Notes: generated by a model from the sequence alone, not told the origin. DNA of 64,000 nucleotides from Bacillus sp. FJAT-27225 (GCF_001685025.1 NZ_MAYU01000025.1:124001-188000), one strand, 5' to 3'; positions 16,290-24,905 are shown, numbered from the stretch's first letter. Translations and numbers: made by a program.

Positions 16290-17744
16290 TTGAAATTGGA
16301 ATGTCCGGTTGTTGAGGATTTGTATCCTTTATATATGGAGGATGAACTTAGGCCGGAAACACGGCTTGCTATCAAGGAGCATCTCGGGAGTTGTCCAAGC
16401 TGCAGCAGGATTTATACAGAAGGAACAGGTTTTTCCGAAGACATTGCAGAGGGTCAGTATTTGGAAGAAAAGGTACCCGATTCACTCGATGACAAAATCC
16501 GCTTAAAAATCAAGCTCATTTGGATGCGGATCTTGGCTGCTGCCCTTGCGTTGATTATCATGGTATCAGTCATCAATCGCTATATTGATAATAGGCAGGA
16601 AATTGCAGATCGCTTTCATGACGTTTACCGATACAGTGAGGACCTAACCTTCATTACTGAACACCCACAAGAGATGAATGCTTTTACCTCCTATCAGCTA
16701 AGCTACTTACAAGAGAAATTAAATGAGTTTACAGACAACTTAAATTGGCTCGAGAAGAAAAAGCTTGATGATAGTTGGCTCTTTGTTGAAACGAGCGGAC
16801 TTCAGAGAATGGTCAATACTCTCGTAAAAAGGCAGGAGCTTGGCTTGCAGGATGAAACAGATAGGCAGGCGATGGCAGAACTTAAAATAAACATCAAAAG
16901 TCTTCATAAGGAGATTGAAACCCAGTACCGCCTTTTTCACCATGGTAATAGTTCATATTTTGAATTAGTGGATGTAGAGAAATTCTCAAAGCAAATTGCA
17001 AAGATTAATAAAACTCTTTATTTTTATAACCGCCATCACATGGTTTCCTCAGAAGCAGACTTGCTAAGCCAGGCTGAACTTGAAGATAGGATTAGAGATA
17101 TACTTGGATTTAATAATGGAAAGCTTGAACTTAAACAAGAGGTTGGCCAGCCTGTCCTGTACGGTTTCAAACTGGAGAATAAGGGGCTAACTGTCAATGG
17201 GAAAATTAACAGTTTTACTGGGTATATCCTTGATGCTTCTTCCCATAGTGAAACTGAACAGAAATCTTTAAATAGTATCGATTATACAGAGTTGGAAGAA
17301 AATGCGAGGGGTATTTTGGAACGTCAATACGGTGAAAGAACTAATTTTAAACTAGATTACCGGGAAGGGTTCAATGGCATTCAGGATCAAGGTTATTTTG
17401 ATTTTATTCCTGTCGTGGATGGGTACGAATTCTTTTTTCAATATGAATTGAAGAACACTGTAATAGTCGATCTTAAAACTGGTGAGTTTTCCGAGTTAAG
17501 GGCAGACTCGATCCCACTCGGTCCTGAATTTTTCTCATTTACGCCTGAAGAAAACATTAAAAAAGACGAAGCAATCGAGATCGCTGCCAAGGAAACTGGC
17601 AAATCGATAAAATATAAGGCAACGAAAGTGATTTATTCGCCACTTGCTGGCGGATACGTCCTCGCGCATATATTTGAGGACGGCGGGGAAGAAATCTTTA
17701 TCGACGCAAAAAATGGAATGGTTGTAAATGCCTATTACATGTAG
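16290..17744 (+). CDS. Zinc-finger anti-sigma factor with a large extracytoplasmic sensor
   Basis: 484 residues. The N-terminal ZAS domain has H31-x3-C35-x2-C38 in EHLGSCPSCSR, the zinc-binding mark of anti-ECF factors. A single membrane helix (about 77-95) is followed by about 390 extracytoplasmic residues. These end in a PepSY-like stretch (DEAIEIAAKETGKSIKYKAT and VYSPLAGGYVLAHIF-like, final FIDAKNGMVVNAYYM). The TTG start has GGAGGTGA 7 bases upstream. Release of the sigma factor probably needs proteolysis or a conformational signal in the large outer domain. Confidence 0.85.
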   Translation: MKLECPVVEDLYPLYMEDELRPETRLAIKEHLGSCPSCSRIYTEGTGFSEDIAEGQYLEEKVPDSLDDKIRLKIKLIWMRILAAALALIIMVSVINRYIDNRQEIADRFHDVYRYSEDLTFITEHPQEMNAFTSYQLSYLQEKLNEFTDNLNWLEKKKLDDSWLFVETSGLQRMVNTLVKRQELGLQDETDRQAMAELKINIKSLHKEIETQYRLFHHGNSSYFELVDVEKFSKQIAKINKTLYFYNRHHMVSSEADLLSQAELEDRIRDILGFNNGKLELKQEVGQPVLYGFKLENKGLTVNGKINSFTGYILDASSHSETEQKSLNSIDYTELEENARGILERQYGERTNFKLDYREGFNGIQDQGYFDFIPVVDGYEFFFQYELKNTVIVDLKTGEFSELRADSIPLGPEFFSFTPEENIKKDEAIEIAAKETGKSIKYKATKVIYSPLAGGYVLAHIFEDGGEEIFIDAKNGMVVNAYYM

Positions 17745-17760
17745 AAAGGGAGAATGGAAG

Positions 17761-18318
17761 ATGTCGAAGGCAAAAGCACTCCTTTTTGCAAGCAAGGCCC
17801 ATGAAGGACAAACAAGGAAGGGCACAGGTTACCCTTATATCATGCATCCTGTAGCGGTCGGCCATATTTTGGATGAATCAGGTTTTTCTGATGAAGTGGT
17901 GATGGCCGGCTATCTGCACGACACAGTTGAGGACACCGCGGTTACTAGAGAAGACCTTCTTGCTGAATTTGGCTTGGACGTATCCGAGCTGGTCATGGCG
18001 AATACCGAAAATAAACAGCTCAGCTGGGAAGAACGGAAGCAGCATACGATTGAATTCGTTGCAGAAGCTCCTGTCAGCGTGAGGGCAATTATTGTTGCCG
18101 ACAAGCTGGACAATCTTAAAGCACTCATAAAGGATTATGAGACTTTCGGTGATGAAGTGTGGACCTTTTTTAAAAGAGGCCGGGACAAGCAGCAATGGTA
18201 TTATACAAGCATTGCCAAGAAAGCGTTCAGTGGACTGGAGCCGGATGAAGTGCCAGATCTGTTCCATATTTTTAAAGAAGTAGTGGATTCTTTTTTTAAC
18301 AATAAGCCTGCCTTATAG
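17761..18318 (+). CDS. HD domain phosphohydrolase (MESH1/SpoT-hydrolase-like)
   Basis: 185 residues. It shows the HD metal ligands H29 in YIMHPVAVG, H53-D54 in GYLHDTVEDT and a later ADKLDNLKAL, the pattern of small ppGpp-hydrolase-like or other nucleotide phosphohydrolases. There is no synthetase domain. The ATG at 17761 follows GAAAGGGAG. It starts 16 bases after the anti-sigma stop, so it may share that operon and its ECF promoter. Substrate is uncertain. Confidence 0.85.
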   Translation: MSKAKALLFASKAHEGQTRKGTGYPYIMHPVAVGHILDESGFSDEVVMAGYLHDTVEDTAVTREDLLAEFGLDVSELVMANTENKQLSWEERKQHTIEFVAEAPVSVRAIIVADKLDNLKALIKDYETFGDEVWTFFKRGRDKQQWYYTSIAKKAFSGLEPDEVPDLFHIFKEVVDSFFNNKPAL

Positions 18319-18393
18319 AAATAATAAATAATTTAGTCATTTCCATATTAAGCTGTTCGGCCTATACTAGTCTTGATAAAGGGGGAATGGGAA

Positions 18394-18762
18394 GTGAAAT
18401 TTGAATTTAAGGCAATTGACCATGTGCAGCTAGCTGCACCAACAGGCAGTGAAGAGGAGGCTCGCCGTTTTTACGGAGATATTCTCGGGTTTTCGGAAAT
18501 TGAAAAACCTCCGGTATTGAAAAAAAGAGGCGGGGCCTGGTTCCAGACAGGAAGTGTCCAACTTCATATCGGAGTGGAAGAATCGTTTATCCCTGCTAAA
18601 AAAGCACATCCTGCGTTTGAAATTCAAAACTTGGAAGAACTGAAAGACCATCTAAGAGGGCAAGAGATTGAAGTAATTGAAGATGACGATTTGCCAGGTG
18701 CCAAGCGCTTTTACGCAAGCGACCCTTTTGGAAACCGGCTCGAGTTCTTGGAGTGGAAGTAG
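18394..18762 (+). CDS. VOC family (glyoxalase/bleomycin resistance-like) protein
   Basis: A 122-residue single VOC module. It begins FKAIDHVQLAAPTGSEEEAR, followed by FYGDILGF; the ligands would be the His in IDHVQL and the Glu in NRLEFLEW. The DPFGNRLEF ending is typical of dioxygenase- or glyoxalase-like members. The GTG at 18394 has AAGGGGG 8 bases upstream. The substrate is unknown. The second 60-bp repeat copy begins four bases after the stop. Confidence 0.88.
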   Translation: MKFEFKAIDHVQLAAPTGSEEEARRFYGDILGFSEIEKPPVLKKRGGAWFQTGSVQLHIGVEESFIPAKKAHPAFEIQNLEELKDHLRGQEIEVIEDDDLPGAKRFYASDPFGNRLEFLEWK

Positions 18763-18766
18763 GGTT

Positions 18767-18826
18767 AAAATGCGAACAGTGCCAGGCACGCCCCGGTTTT
18801 TCTTGTTTCACAGATAATGTTTCACA
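18767..18826 (+). repeat. 60-bp dispersed repeat, copy 2
   Basis: Same orientation as copy 1 at 15664-15723. The first 39 bases differ at one position; the distal part differs more. It holds the palindrome GTGCCAGGCAC. It lies directly after the VOC gene, as copy 1 lies directly after the Csm6-like operon. Confidence 0.85.
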
Positions 18827-18859
18827 GCCTTTTTCAAAAAATAATAGCCCTGTACAATA

Positions 18860-18900
18860 AAAAAGCCAGTGAAGCTTATGGTTGCCTCACTGGCTTTTTG
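18860..18900. terminator. Bidirectional terminator between the VOC and MFS genes
   Basis: AAAAAGCCAGTGA and TCACTGGCTTTTT form a 13-bp stem with A- and T-runs on both sides, serving the converging genes. Confidence 0.88.
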
Positions 18901-18903
18901 TGT

Positions 18904-20148
18904 TTATACAGCCTCTGCAGGCTGCTTTCTTTTTTCAAATTTAATCGCGACTAACAGGAAGGAACAGCCAGCGATTAACCGTACAACTGAACTGATGGCC
19001 ATAGCTGAGAACATTCCAAATTGGCCGAGCAGGTAAACCCCCAATTGTGGCGCAATGAATCCGATAATGGCCAGGATGAATTGATAGTTTGCCAGATAGG
19101 TTGCCCGGTTCAACTCAGGAGTCGCTTTAAGCAATTGGTTGAACAGCAGCAGGTTCGTACCAGAAACAAACAATCCAATCCAGAAATTAAGAGCTGTAAG
19201 ATAATACAGGTTGGTTGACAGCATCGTTAAAATCGGCGCAGTCGCCATACCTGCTGCACCGATAAAGAGCACCATTGTATTCCCGTGTTTGTCGGCGGCC
19301 TTTGCCCACCATTTGACACTGATGATTTGCGCAAATTGATTCGTGACAGAGAAAAAGCTGAACCAAAGTGCTGTTGCATTGGCCTCGCGGATATGGTATA
19401 TGCTGAAAAGGGACCAGGCCATTTGCGCCCCAATATTGAAGATGATCGCACAAATCAAAAAAGAAAGAAACGGTTTATGGCGGAACACGTCCAAAGAAAA
19501 ATTCCGTTTGGCCAGATTTTTTTCAGGCTTCGCCGGGACTGCCGGTGAGTCATTATGTTTATATAAATAGTAGACTTCTACAAGAGCAAACAAAAATCCA
19601 AATACAAATAAAACCTGAAAAGGGAACGCATCGTCTGTTGCATATCTCTCAATAAAAAAGCCGGTTAAAAAGGTTACCGCCATTGCAGCGATGGTGGTCA
19701 AGCGGTTGCGGGTGCTGAAGAAATCACCTCGGCGTTTTTCTGGTACCAAATCACCAATCAAGGTTTGCCACGATAACCCGGACAAAGCGCCGGGAAAATT
19801 CAAAGCGGCGATTAAGAAGACTAACAGCCATGCGGCATACGGTTGATCCACAAACGGAATAAACAAAATCAGCATAAACATAAGTCGGGTCGCAAAGGTT
19901 GACATAACTGCAAAGTTCTTTTTGCTTCTGGCTTTGTTCAGCCATAATGCTCCCGGTATAAGAGCAAGCATGGCTACAATTGAAGGCAGCGATGTAATTA
20001 ATCCCATCTGCTCATTACTGGCACCAAGGACACTTAGCGCGAATAGTGGAATATAGCCATTGACCGCAGTAGTTGAAACAGTTGAAGCAAGGCCGTGATA
20101 TATACTAAGTTTTTCATTTTTATTTAAGCTCAAGCAAGTCGTCTCCAT
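18904..20148 (-). CDS. MFS transporter
   Basis: A 414-residue, twelve-helix major facilitator. The first half has the short A-like motif around helix 2-3 (PGALWLNKARSKKNF) and a Gly-rich helix region GALSGLSWQTLIGDLVPEKRRGDFFSTRNRL, a pattern frequent in Bacillus drug/sugar-type MFS proteins. The C-terminus is short and basic (FEKRKQPAEAV). The start was taken at the ATG complementary to 20148; the upstream ribosome site is weak. Single-gene unit; the substrate is unknown. Confidence 0.88.
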   Translation of the reverse strand: METTCLSLNKNEKLSIYHGLASTVSTTAVNGYIPLFALSVLGASNEQMGLITSLPSIVAMLALIPGALWLNKARSKKNFAVMSTFATRLMFMLILFIPFVDQPYAAWLLVFLIAALNFPGALSGLSWQTLIGDLVPEKRRGDFFSTRNRLTTIAAMAVTFLTGFFIERYATDDAFPFQVLFVFGFLFALVEVYYLYKHNDSPAVPAKPEKNLAKRNFSLDVFRHKPFLSFLICAIIFNIGAQMAWSLFSIYHIREANATALWFSFFSVTNQFAQIISVKWWAKAADKHGNTMVLFIGAAGMATAPILTMLSTNLYYLTALNFWIGLFVSGTNLLLFNQLLKATPELNRATYLANYQFILAIIGFIAPQLGVYLLGQFGMFSAMAISSVVRLIAGCSFLLVAIKFEKRKQPAEAV

Positions 20149-20323
20149 TCAATTAAAAATCACACGAATTGGATTATATTACGACTTTTTAATTAAAGGA
20201 AGATTAGCGGCTAAAAACAGTTATATCCGCATGGCTTCTCAATGGAGAACGTATGCAAATATACTCAAAGGGAAAGAACAATCAGTAAATTGCAAAGGCT
20301 TACGTAGAGATATTCCTCATAGT

Positions 20324-20348
20324 AAAAGCCCTTCCATAATGGAAGGGC
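20324..20348 (-). terminator. Terminator of ndh
   Basis: On the minus strand GCCCTTCC-ATTAT-GGAAGGGC is followed by TTTTAC. It lies about 135 bases after the ndh stop, so the transcript has a long, hairpin-rich 3' end. Confidence 0.75.
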
Positions 20349-20363
20349 AGTGGGGGTAGGTGC

Positions 20364-20403
20364 AGCATGGCATCAAGGGAAGGTTTCGGGGGAATGCCAT
20401 GCT
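20364..20403. repeat. Perfect 10-bp inverted repeat in the ndh 3' region
   Basis: AGCATGGCAT (20364-20373) and ATGCCATGCT (20394-20403) are perfect inverted copies with a 20-base purine-rich loop. No T-run follows on either strand, so this is not an ordinary terminator. Confidence 0.7.
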
Positions 20404-20482
20404 CCGTTGAGACAGAGATATATAACAGGGAAGGGAATTGGGGGGATTCCCTCTCCCGTAATAAATAATGTAAGATTAGTAC

Positions 20483-21709
20483 TTAATGTTGTTTTGCAGT
20501 TGCCTTAATCGGTTCACGGTTAAGAAAGAGTGTTTGTTTTATAACAAGCGCGGGTCCGCCAAGGACAAACAAATACCGGTTTTCAACCACTCGTTTCATA
20601 ACCGCTGCAAACCAGCCGGAAATTTTAAGCGGGCCGACAATGCCGACAGCGGCACGGTCACCGATTGAAGCGACGGAACCTTTATGGTGATATTCAAAGT
20701 TCTTCATTTCTGTGCCTCGGATGGCAGCTACTATATTCGCTCCGCAAATGTCTGCCTGCTGCATGGCAACCTGTGCAGTTGGAGGCAGCGCATTCTTTTC
20801 ATCCTTCATGAACAGGGCACAGTCACCTACACAGAAAATATTTGAGTATCCTTTCACGCGAAGGTCTTTTCCAACAGGTAACTTTCCCCGTACAAGAGGA
20901 AGGTTGAATTTCTCAAGGATTGAATTTGCTTTTACTCCGCAAGACCATATCAATGTCCTGGTTGGAATCTCCACACCGCTTTCAAGTATGACTTTATCTT
21001 CCGTAAGTCCGGAAATTTTTGTTGAGGTAAGGATTTGAATATCATGTTTTTCCATTACCATATTTGTGAAGTCAATCAGTTCCTTTCCAAAGAAAGGAAT
21101 CAGTGAATCAGCGGCTTCAATGCCGTAAATTTTAACCTTGTCAAAAGGAACATCGTATTCCTTGCAAAGCTTTGGAAGCCCTTCGCCAAGCTCACCCATC
21201 ATTTCAATGCCTGTAAAACCGCCTCCTGCCACAATAAACGTAAGACGGGAAGAATCGTTGTCTTCTTTATATAACTGAAGCTGCTTAATCACTTGATAGT
21301 AGATCGCTTTTGAACTGCGGAAACTCCTGATTTCAAAGGCATGTTCCTTGATTCCCGGGATTCCGAACGTCGCCACTTCAAAACCAAGGGCCACAACAAG
21401 GTAATCATAGGCAATCGTTTCGCCAGATTCAAGGAATACCTTTTGTCCAGAGGGATCAACGGATGAGACCGTTCCTATCATAAAGCGGGTTTTTTCCGGA
21501 TTGATCAGTTCAGGGATGGAAAGAGCGAGTTTCCGGTCGCGGGCCGTGCCAACTCCTGCTTTATGAAGCTGAGTGGTAATATAATGATACTCGTGCTTAT
21601 TGATTAACGTTACGTCCGCTTCGCCCGTACGAATCAGCTTTTCAATTTTTTTGTCCGTTACAAGGCCGCCATAGCCGCCGCCAAGGATAACAATATGTGG
21701 TTTTTTCAT
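20483..21709 (-). CDS. ndh: Type II NADH dehydrogenase
   Basis: A 408-residue FAD-dependent NADH:quinone oxidoreductase of the membrane surface that passes electrons to menaquinone without pumping protons. The FAD site is HIVILGGGYGGLV near the N-terminus; the NADH site is FIVAGGGFTGIEMMGEL about residue 165. The later NIFCVGDCALF and PPTAQVAMQQA are typical. The C-terminus is amphipathic for membrane association. I chose the ATG at 21709 (AGGAG eleven bases upstream) over a GTG further up. Two Rex-like operators lie 36 and 98 bases upstream, so repression should lift when NADH/NAD+ rises. Confidence 0.95.
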   Translation of the reverse strand: MKKPHIVILGGGYGGLVTDKKIEKLIRTGEADVTLINKHEYHYITTQLHKAGVGTARDRKLALSIPELINPEKTRFMIGTVSSVDPSGQKVFLESGETIAYDYLVVALGFEVATFGIPGIKEHAFEIRSFRSSKAIYYQVIKQLQLYKEDNDSSRLTFIVAGGGFTGIEMMGELGEGLPKLCKEYDVPFDKVKIYGIEAADSLIPFFGKELIDFTNMVMEKHDIQILTSTKISGLTEDKVILESGVEIPTRTLIWSCGVKANSILEKFNLPLVRGKLPVGKDLRVKGYSNIFCVGDCALFMKDEKNALPPTAQVAMQQADICGANIVAAIRGTEMKNFEYHHKGSVASIGDRAAVGIVGPLKISGWFAAVMKRVVENRYLFVLGGPALVIKQTLFLNREPIKATAKQH

Positions 21710-21744
21710 CCAACGTCCGCTCCTATCAAAGTGTAAGTGCAAGT

Positions 21745-21762
21745 TTGTGAAAACATTCACAT
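21745..21762. promoter_or_regulatory. Rex operator 1 of ndh
   Basis: TTGTGAAAACATTCACAT matches the Rex consensus TTGTGAA-N4-TTCACAA at all but the last base. In Bacillus subtilis Rex represses ndh according to the NADH/NAD+ ratio. Confidence 0.85.
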
Positions 21763-21806
21763 TATAACCGAAAAAAATATGTTTTATCTTAGAAGCTGTT
21801 ATATGC

Positions 21807-21824
21807 TTGTGAATTTATTCACAT
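21807..21824. promoter_or_regulatory. Rex operator 2 of ndh
   Basis: TTGTGAATTTATTCACAT is a second Rex site whose 5' end is 62 bases from that of site 1, close to six helical turns. Both therefore lie on the same DNA face and could support looping or cooperative binding. Confidence 0.85.
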
Positions 21825-21965
21825 AATCTATGATATATATAGATTAATATACTTTATGAATTTATACAATACCTTTTTTGAAAAAAATTTTCCTTTTTTT
21901 CAATATTTCTATATAAATTGGAAATAGTAACCGTGTGTGAAGCGATTGAAAAGGAGATGAATTTA

Positions 21966-22529
21966 ATGCGTTTAGTATCGGCCATCGTAAGCCTTTTGCT
22001 CGTGCTCCCATCCGTTGCAGCCGCGAATACAATGGTTCAAAACCCAGAAAAAAACCATAATGAAACCGAAATCCATGATTGTCCAATGGGAAGACACAGC
22101 AAGGAAAGGATTCCGTTTGAAGTAAAGCAAGCTGAATTGCAATCCTGGGCAGAAACCTACACCCCTGACAAAGCAGCGGAGTGGAGAACAGTCCTTGCAG
22201 AAAGAAACCAGCTCCACGAAAAATGGATGAGTGCTGAAATGGCTCCAAGACGGGAATCATGGAAACAGGAAAAGCAGGCTAGAATCGAGGAAATCAAATC
22301 GCTTAGAAGGCAGCTGGAAGAGGGCAAGATGACAAGGGAGGAGTTCCTAAAAAGGGTACATGAAAAGATGCACGGCAAGGGAGCTTCTAAACTAAAAGGC
22401 CATTTCATTTACCCTCGACTGAAAGCAGCTGTCGAAAAAGGGGACAAGAAACAAGCAGCTCAACTGTTAGATGACATGCTTCTGTTTTTTAAAAGCCATA
22501 ACGAAAGAATGGCAGAAAGAATGAAATGA
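21966..22529 (+). CDS. Secreted helical protein of unknown function
   Basis: 187 residues. The ATG follows AAGGAGATGA. A signal peptide (MRLVSAIVSLLLVLPSVAAA, cleavage near residue 20) leads to a mature protein that is highly charged and helical. It has many Lys/Glu/Arg (QEKQARIEEIKSLRRQLEEG and KMTREEFLKRVHEKMHGKG) and no Cys pair beyond one Cys near residue 39. The gene diverges from ndh and shares its upstream region; Rex site 2 lies about 140 bases upstream of this start. Function not recognised. Confidence 0.8.
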   Translation: MRLVSAIVSLLLVLPSVAAANTMVQNPEKNHNETEIHDCPMGRHSKERIPFEVKQAELQSWAETYTPDKAAEWRTVLAERNQLHEKWMSAEMAPRRESWKQEKQARIEEIKSLRRQLEEGKMTREEFLKRVHEKMHGKGASKLKGHFIYPRLKAAVEKGDKKQAAQLLDDMLLFFKSHNERMAERMK

Positions 22530-22642
22530 TGTGGAACGTCATTAGCGGGTTCGCCCGCTGCGTTCTATTGCCGCTAGTATATTCGGGCGCTTTAAAAAAT
22601 CGGGAGAAAGAAAAGAGGGCGCTTATTTGGCGCCCTGGTTGT

Positions 22643-22846
22643 TCATAGTTGTTCGAGTGGCTGTTTATAAATAATGCCGGCTCCCTGTTTGTAGGAATAG
22701 CTGTCCCGTTCATATCCGCCGCTTGCAGGTTCACAAACGACCTTGTTCGAAAAACGCGAATAGTCGAAAATGGAGTAGCCGATGCCTGTGGAATACCGTT
22801 GGACGCTGTGGCTGTTACTGCTTCTGATAGAATGGTGCCTTTTTAT
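22643..22846 (-). CDS. Small protein with a non-standard start codon (ATA or ATT)
   Basis: A 67-codon minus-strand frame begins KRHHSIRSSNSHSVQRYSTG and ends IIYKQPLEQL. It is framed by a perfect GGGGAGG seven bases before an ATA, and by a strong hairpin (GGGCGC...GCGCCC with a T-rich tail) directly after the stop. An in-frame TAA lies nine codons before the ATA, and no ATG, GTG or TTG occurs between. Either the gene starts at ATA, or an ATG has mutated and the gene is newly dead. It has many Ser, Tyr and His, as in some spore-associated peptides. Family not recognised. Confidence 0.45.
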   Translation of the reverse strand: MKRHHSIRSSNSHSVQRYSTGIGYSIFDYSRFSNKVVCEPASGGYERDSYSYKQGAGIIYKQPLEQL

Positions 22847-22948
22847 AGTAATACCTCCCCGTTCAGGCCTTTAGCCATTCGGCAGGCCAATATTTCTCAC
22901 ATGGCTATTCCTTCCTTCTCATCTATTTCTATTCCCGTTTATCGAAAT

Positions 22949-22986
22949 AAAAAACCGGAATAGTGAAAAAATTCCGGCTTTTTAAG
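22949..22986. terminator. Bidirectional terminator upstream of the 67-codon gene
   Basis: AAAACCGGAAT and ATTCCGGCTTTTT form an 8- to 9-bp stem with A- and T-runs on opposite sides. On the minus strand it ends the transcript of the 83-residue protein gene. Confidence 0.8.
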
Positions 22987-23003
22987 AAGAATATTCAATT
23001 TGT

Positions 23004-23255
23004 TTACAAATTTGATGGCGTACCTTCTAAAGACTCCAATGCCTCCAAGATGGCAGCAGCTGCCTGTTCTGCTTTGTTGTAAAGGATTGTCTGCCCTAAT
23101 TCCATGTGGCTGACAAGAAACTGTTTCTCCGCTTTCGAATACTGCAAAGAAAGCAGCTTCCTATTTCCCGATGTGAAAATATGCGTCACCTCGGACTCGA
23201 TATAAGGAACTTCACTTAATTCCTCGACTAAATTTTGCAACTCTGCGTAGTCCAT
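23004..23255 (-). CDS. Small hypothetical protein
   Basis: 83 residues, starting MDYAELQNLVEELSEVPYIE. The ATG at 23255 has AAAGGGG at good distance; the longer frame upstream has none. It is a short alpha/beta protein with FTSGNRKLLSLQYSKAEKQF and an Ala-rich C-terminal helix (NKAEQAAAAILEALESL). The layout weakly recalls the YkuJ-like family, but I would not name it. Monocistronic. Confidence 0.7.
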   Translation of the reverse strand: MDYAELQNLVEELSEVPYIESEVTHIFTSGNRKLLSLQYSKAEKQFLVSHMELGQTILYNKAEQAAAAILEALESLEGTPSNL

Positions 23256-23419
23256 CTTCTCAGCCCCTTTTAATGGATATCCTTTGGCTTTCCAGTAGAT
23301 GGATGAAATAGAGGGTTCTTTACTAGTGTAACAGTCTAATTTTGTTAATGTGAAAAATAACCTAAACGTAAACAAATCTTAATCGTCCTGTCATGGGCAG
23401 AGTGTAGAATTGATTCATT

Positions 23420-23989
23420 TTAAACCGAAAGCTGTTCATCTTGAGCGACAGATTCTAGATCCATCCGGTGCACGCTTTCGACCTCTATAAGGATATAGTT
23501 GCTGTAATAGACAGTGAGACACGTTCCTTCATCGAGTTGCTGTATTTTTTTAATAACCTCCTCTCTTTTGCAAAATAACGGAACTTCGTATTCTCCATTA
23601 AAAAAAATAATATAGGTGAAACAATCAGAAAAAGGGGACTTATTATTCTGAATTCCGACAAGCCTGCCAGTAAACGAAGAAAGTTCACGGATGTTCTTTT
23701 TCTCAGCGTTTAATGCGTCTTTTAACAGTTTCTGTTTTGTTGTCTCCAGGCACTCGTTCAAAAACAACAGGAAGGTTATGAAACCCATCAGTACAAAAGT
23801 GAGTGAAGCATGATCGTTCGGAGCGGGGATGAGTAAACCGATTGACCAAAAAAGAAGTGCAGCCGAAAGATGGAAATACAAGGAGTACACCTTCCTTCCG
23901 TAAAAAAGTCCAACACAGTGTACAAAAAAACTGCCAAGGCAAAGGAGCAGGCAGCTGTGTCTAGAATGTATGAGGTCCTTCAATTCCAT
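23420..23989 (-). CDS. Hypothetical membrane protein
   Basis: About 189 residues from the ATG at 23989 (MELKDLIHSR); an ATG five codons upstream is also possible. The N-terminal third has three hydrophobic segments (about 14-32, 40-58 and 64-82). The remaining cytoplasmic part is an alpha/beta domain with LVGIQNNKSPFSDCFTYIIF and CLTVYYSNYILIEVESVHR, suggesting a small beta-barrel. No catalytic motif seen. Family not recognised. Confidence 0.7.
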   Translation of the reverse strand: MELKDLIHSRHSCLLLCLGSFFVHCVGLFYGRKVYSLYFHLSAALLFWSIGLLIPAPNDHASLTFVLMGFITFLLFLNECLETTKQKLLKDALNAEKKNIRELSSFTGRLVGIQNNKSPFSDCFTYIIFFNGEYEVPLFCKREEVIKKIQQLDEGTCLTVYYSNYILIEVESVHRMDLESVAQDEQLSV

Positions 23990-24176
23990 AGTCCTATAGT
24001 ACATAATATGTATTTATCAGAATATTTTATCATCTTATTTTAAAGAATACTACATAAATAGCTTATTTGCAAACGGCAGGAAAGAAGCTGCTTTTTTAAC
24101 AGTAGTTGTTAGATTTAGAGGTTTGTAGTTGGGTATAGAATAAAGAATAAAGAGAGATATATTTGGGAGGACATCT

Positions 24177-24905
24177 ATGAAAAGCGCAAAAATCATCATG
24201 TTTACTTTATTGCTGGCAGCGGTGGGTCTGGCAGCCTATATTATATTTGCAAATAATGGGCAGGCAGACAAAGGCAAAACAGTCATAATGGCATTTGGTG
24301 ATTCGTTAACCTACGGCCAGGGTGACAGGGACGAGCAAGGATACGTAAAGAAGCTTGAACACGAACTAAATGCGCGATATCCTGGTGAATCATATAAAAT
24401 AGAAAACTATGGTGTTAAAGGAAGAGAATCAGGAGGGGTTTTAAAAGAATTGGCTGATCCTCAAACTGCCGCACGCTTAAAGAATGCTGATTACTTCATT
24501 CTGTTTATAGGAACAAACGACTTTATAAATAGCAATGGCGGGCATTTAAAGCAGCTGCATCTTGAAAAAATCAAAATTGGCCAGGACCAGTATATCCAAA
24601 ACCTTGAACTAATCATTGACATTCTAAAGACTGCGAATGAAGAAGCCCCAATGCTTGTACTCGGCCTTTACAACCCTTATCCAGAAGGCGGCGATAGAGT
24701 TGAACGAATACTCGATGAGTGGAACAAGGCAACCATTCAACTTGTTAATACTAAAGACCAGGTTGCCTATGTTCCAACGAATGACCTTTTTAAAGGGAAG
24801 GACAAAGAGGACTATTTCAGCGATGTGCTGCATTTAAATGAAAATGGCTACAAGCTGCTGGGAAAGAGAATTCTGGAAGAGTACCAATTCGACAAGCATA
24901 AGTAA
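24177..24905 (+). CDS. SGNH/GDSL hydrolase, membrane-anchored (second copy)
   Basis: 242 residues. An N-terminal anchor (MKSAKIIMFTLLLAAVGLAA) precedes the SGNH blocks: GDSLTYGQGD (Ser nucleophile), NYGVKGRESG, GTNDF in place of GGND, and the Asp-His of DVLHLNENGY. GGGAGG lies 7 bases before the ATG. It is a paralogue of 9356-10153, with which it shares block order and the GLYNP segment. Probable extracytoplasmic esterase; the substrate is unknown. Confidence 0.88.
   Translation: MKSAKIIMFTLLLAAVGLAAYIIFANNGQADKGKTVIMAFGDSLTYGQGDRDEQGYVKKLEHELNARYPGESYKIENYGVKGRESGGVLKELADPQTAARLKNADYFILFIGTNDFINSNGGHLKQLHLEKIKIGQDQYIQNLELIIDILKTANEEAPMLVLGLYNPYPEGGDRVERILDEWNKATIQLVNTKDQVAYVPTNDLFKGKDKEDYFSDVLHLNENGYKLLGKRILEEYQFDKHK

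Noticed and set aside
22649-22963. A 104-codon plus-strand frame covering the small minus-strand gene
   Set aside because: No ribosome site; the terminators and the GGGGAGG site all belong to the minus strand, so this is the opposite-strand shadow.
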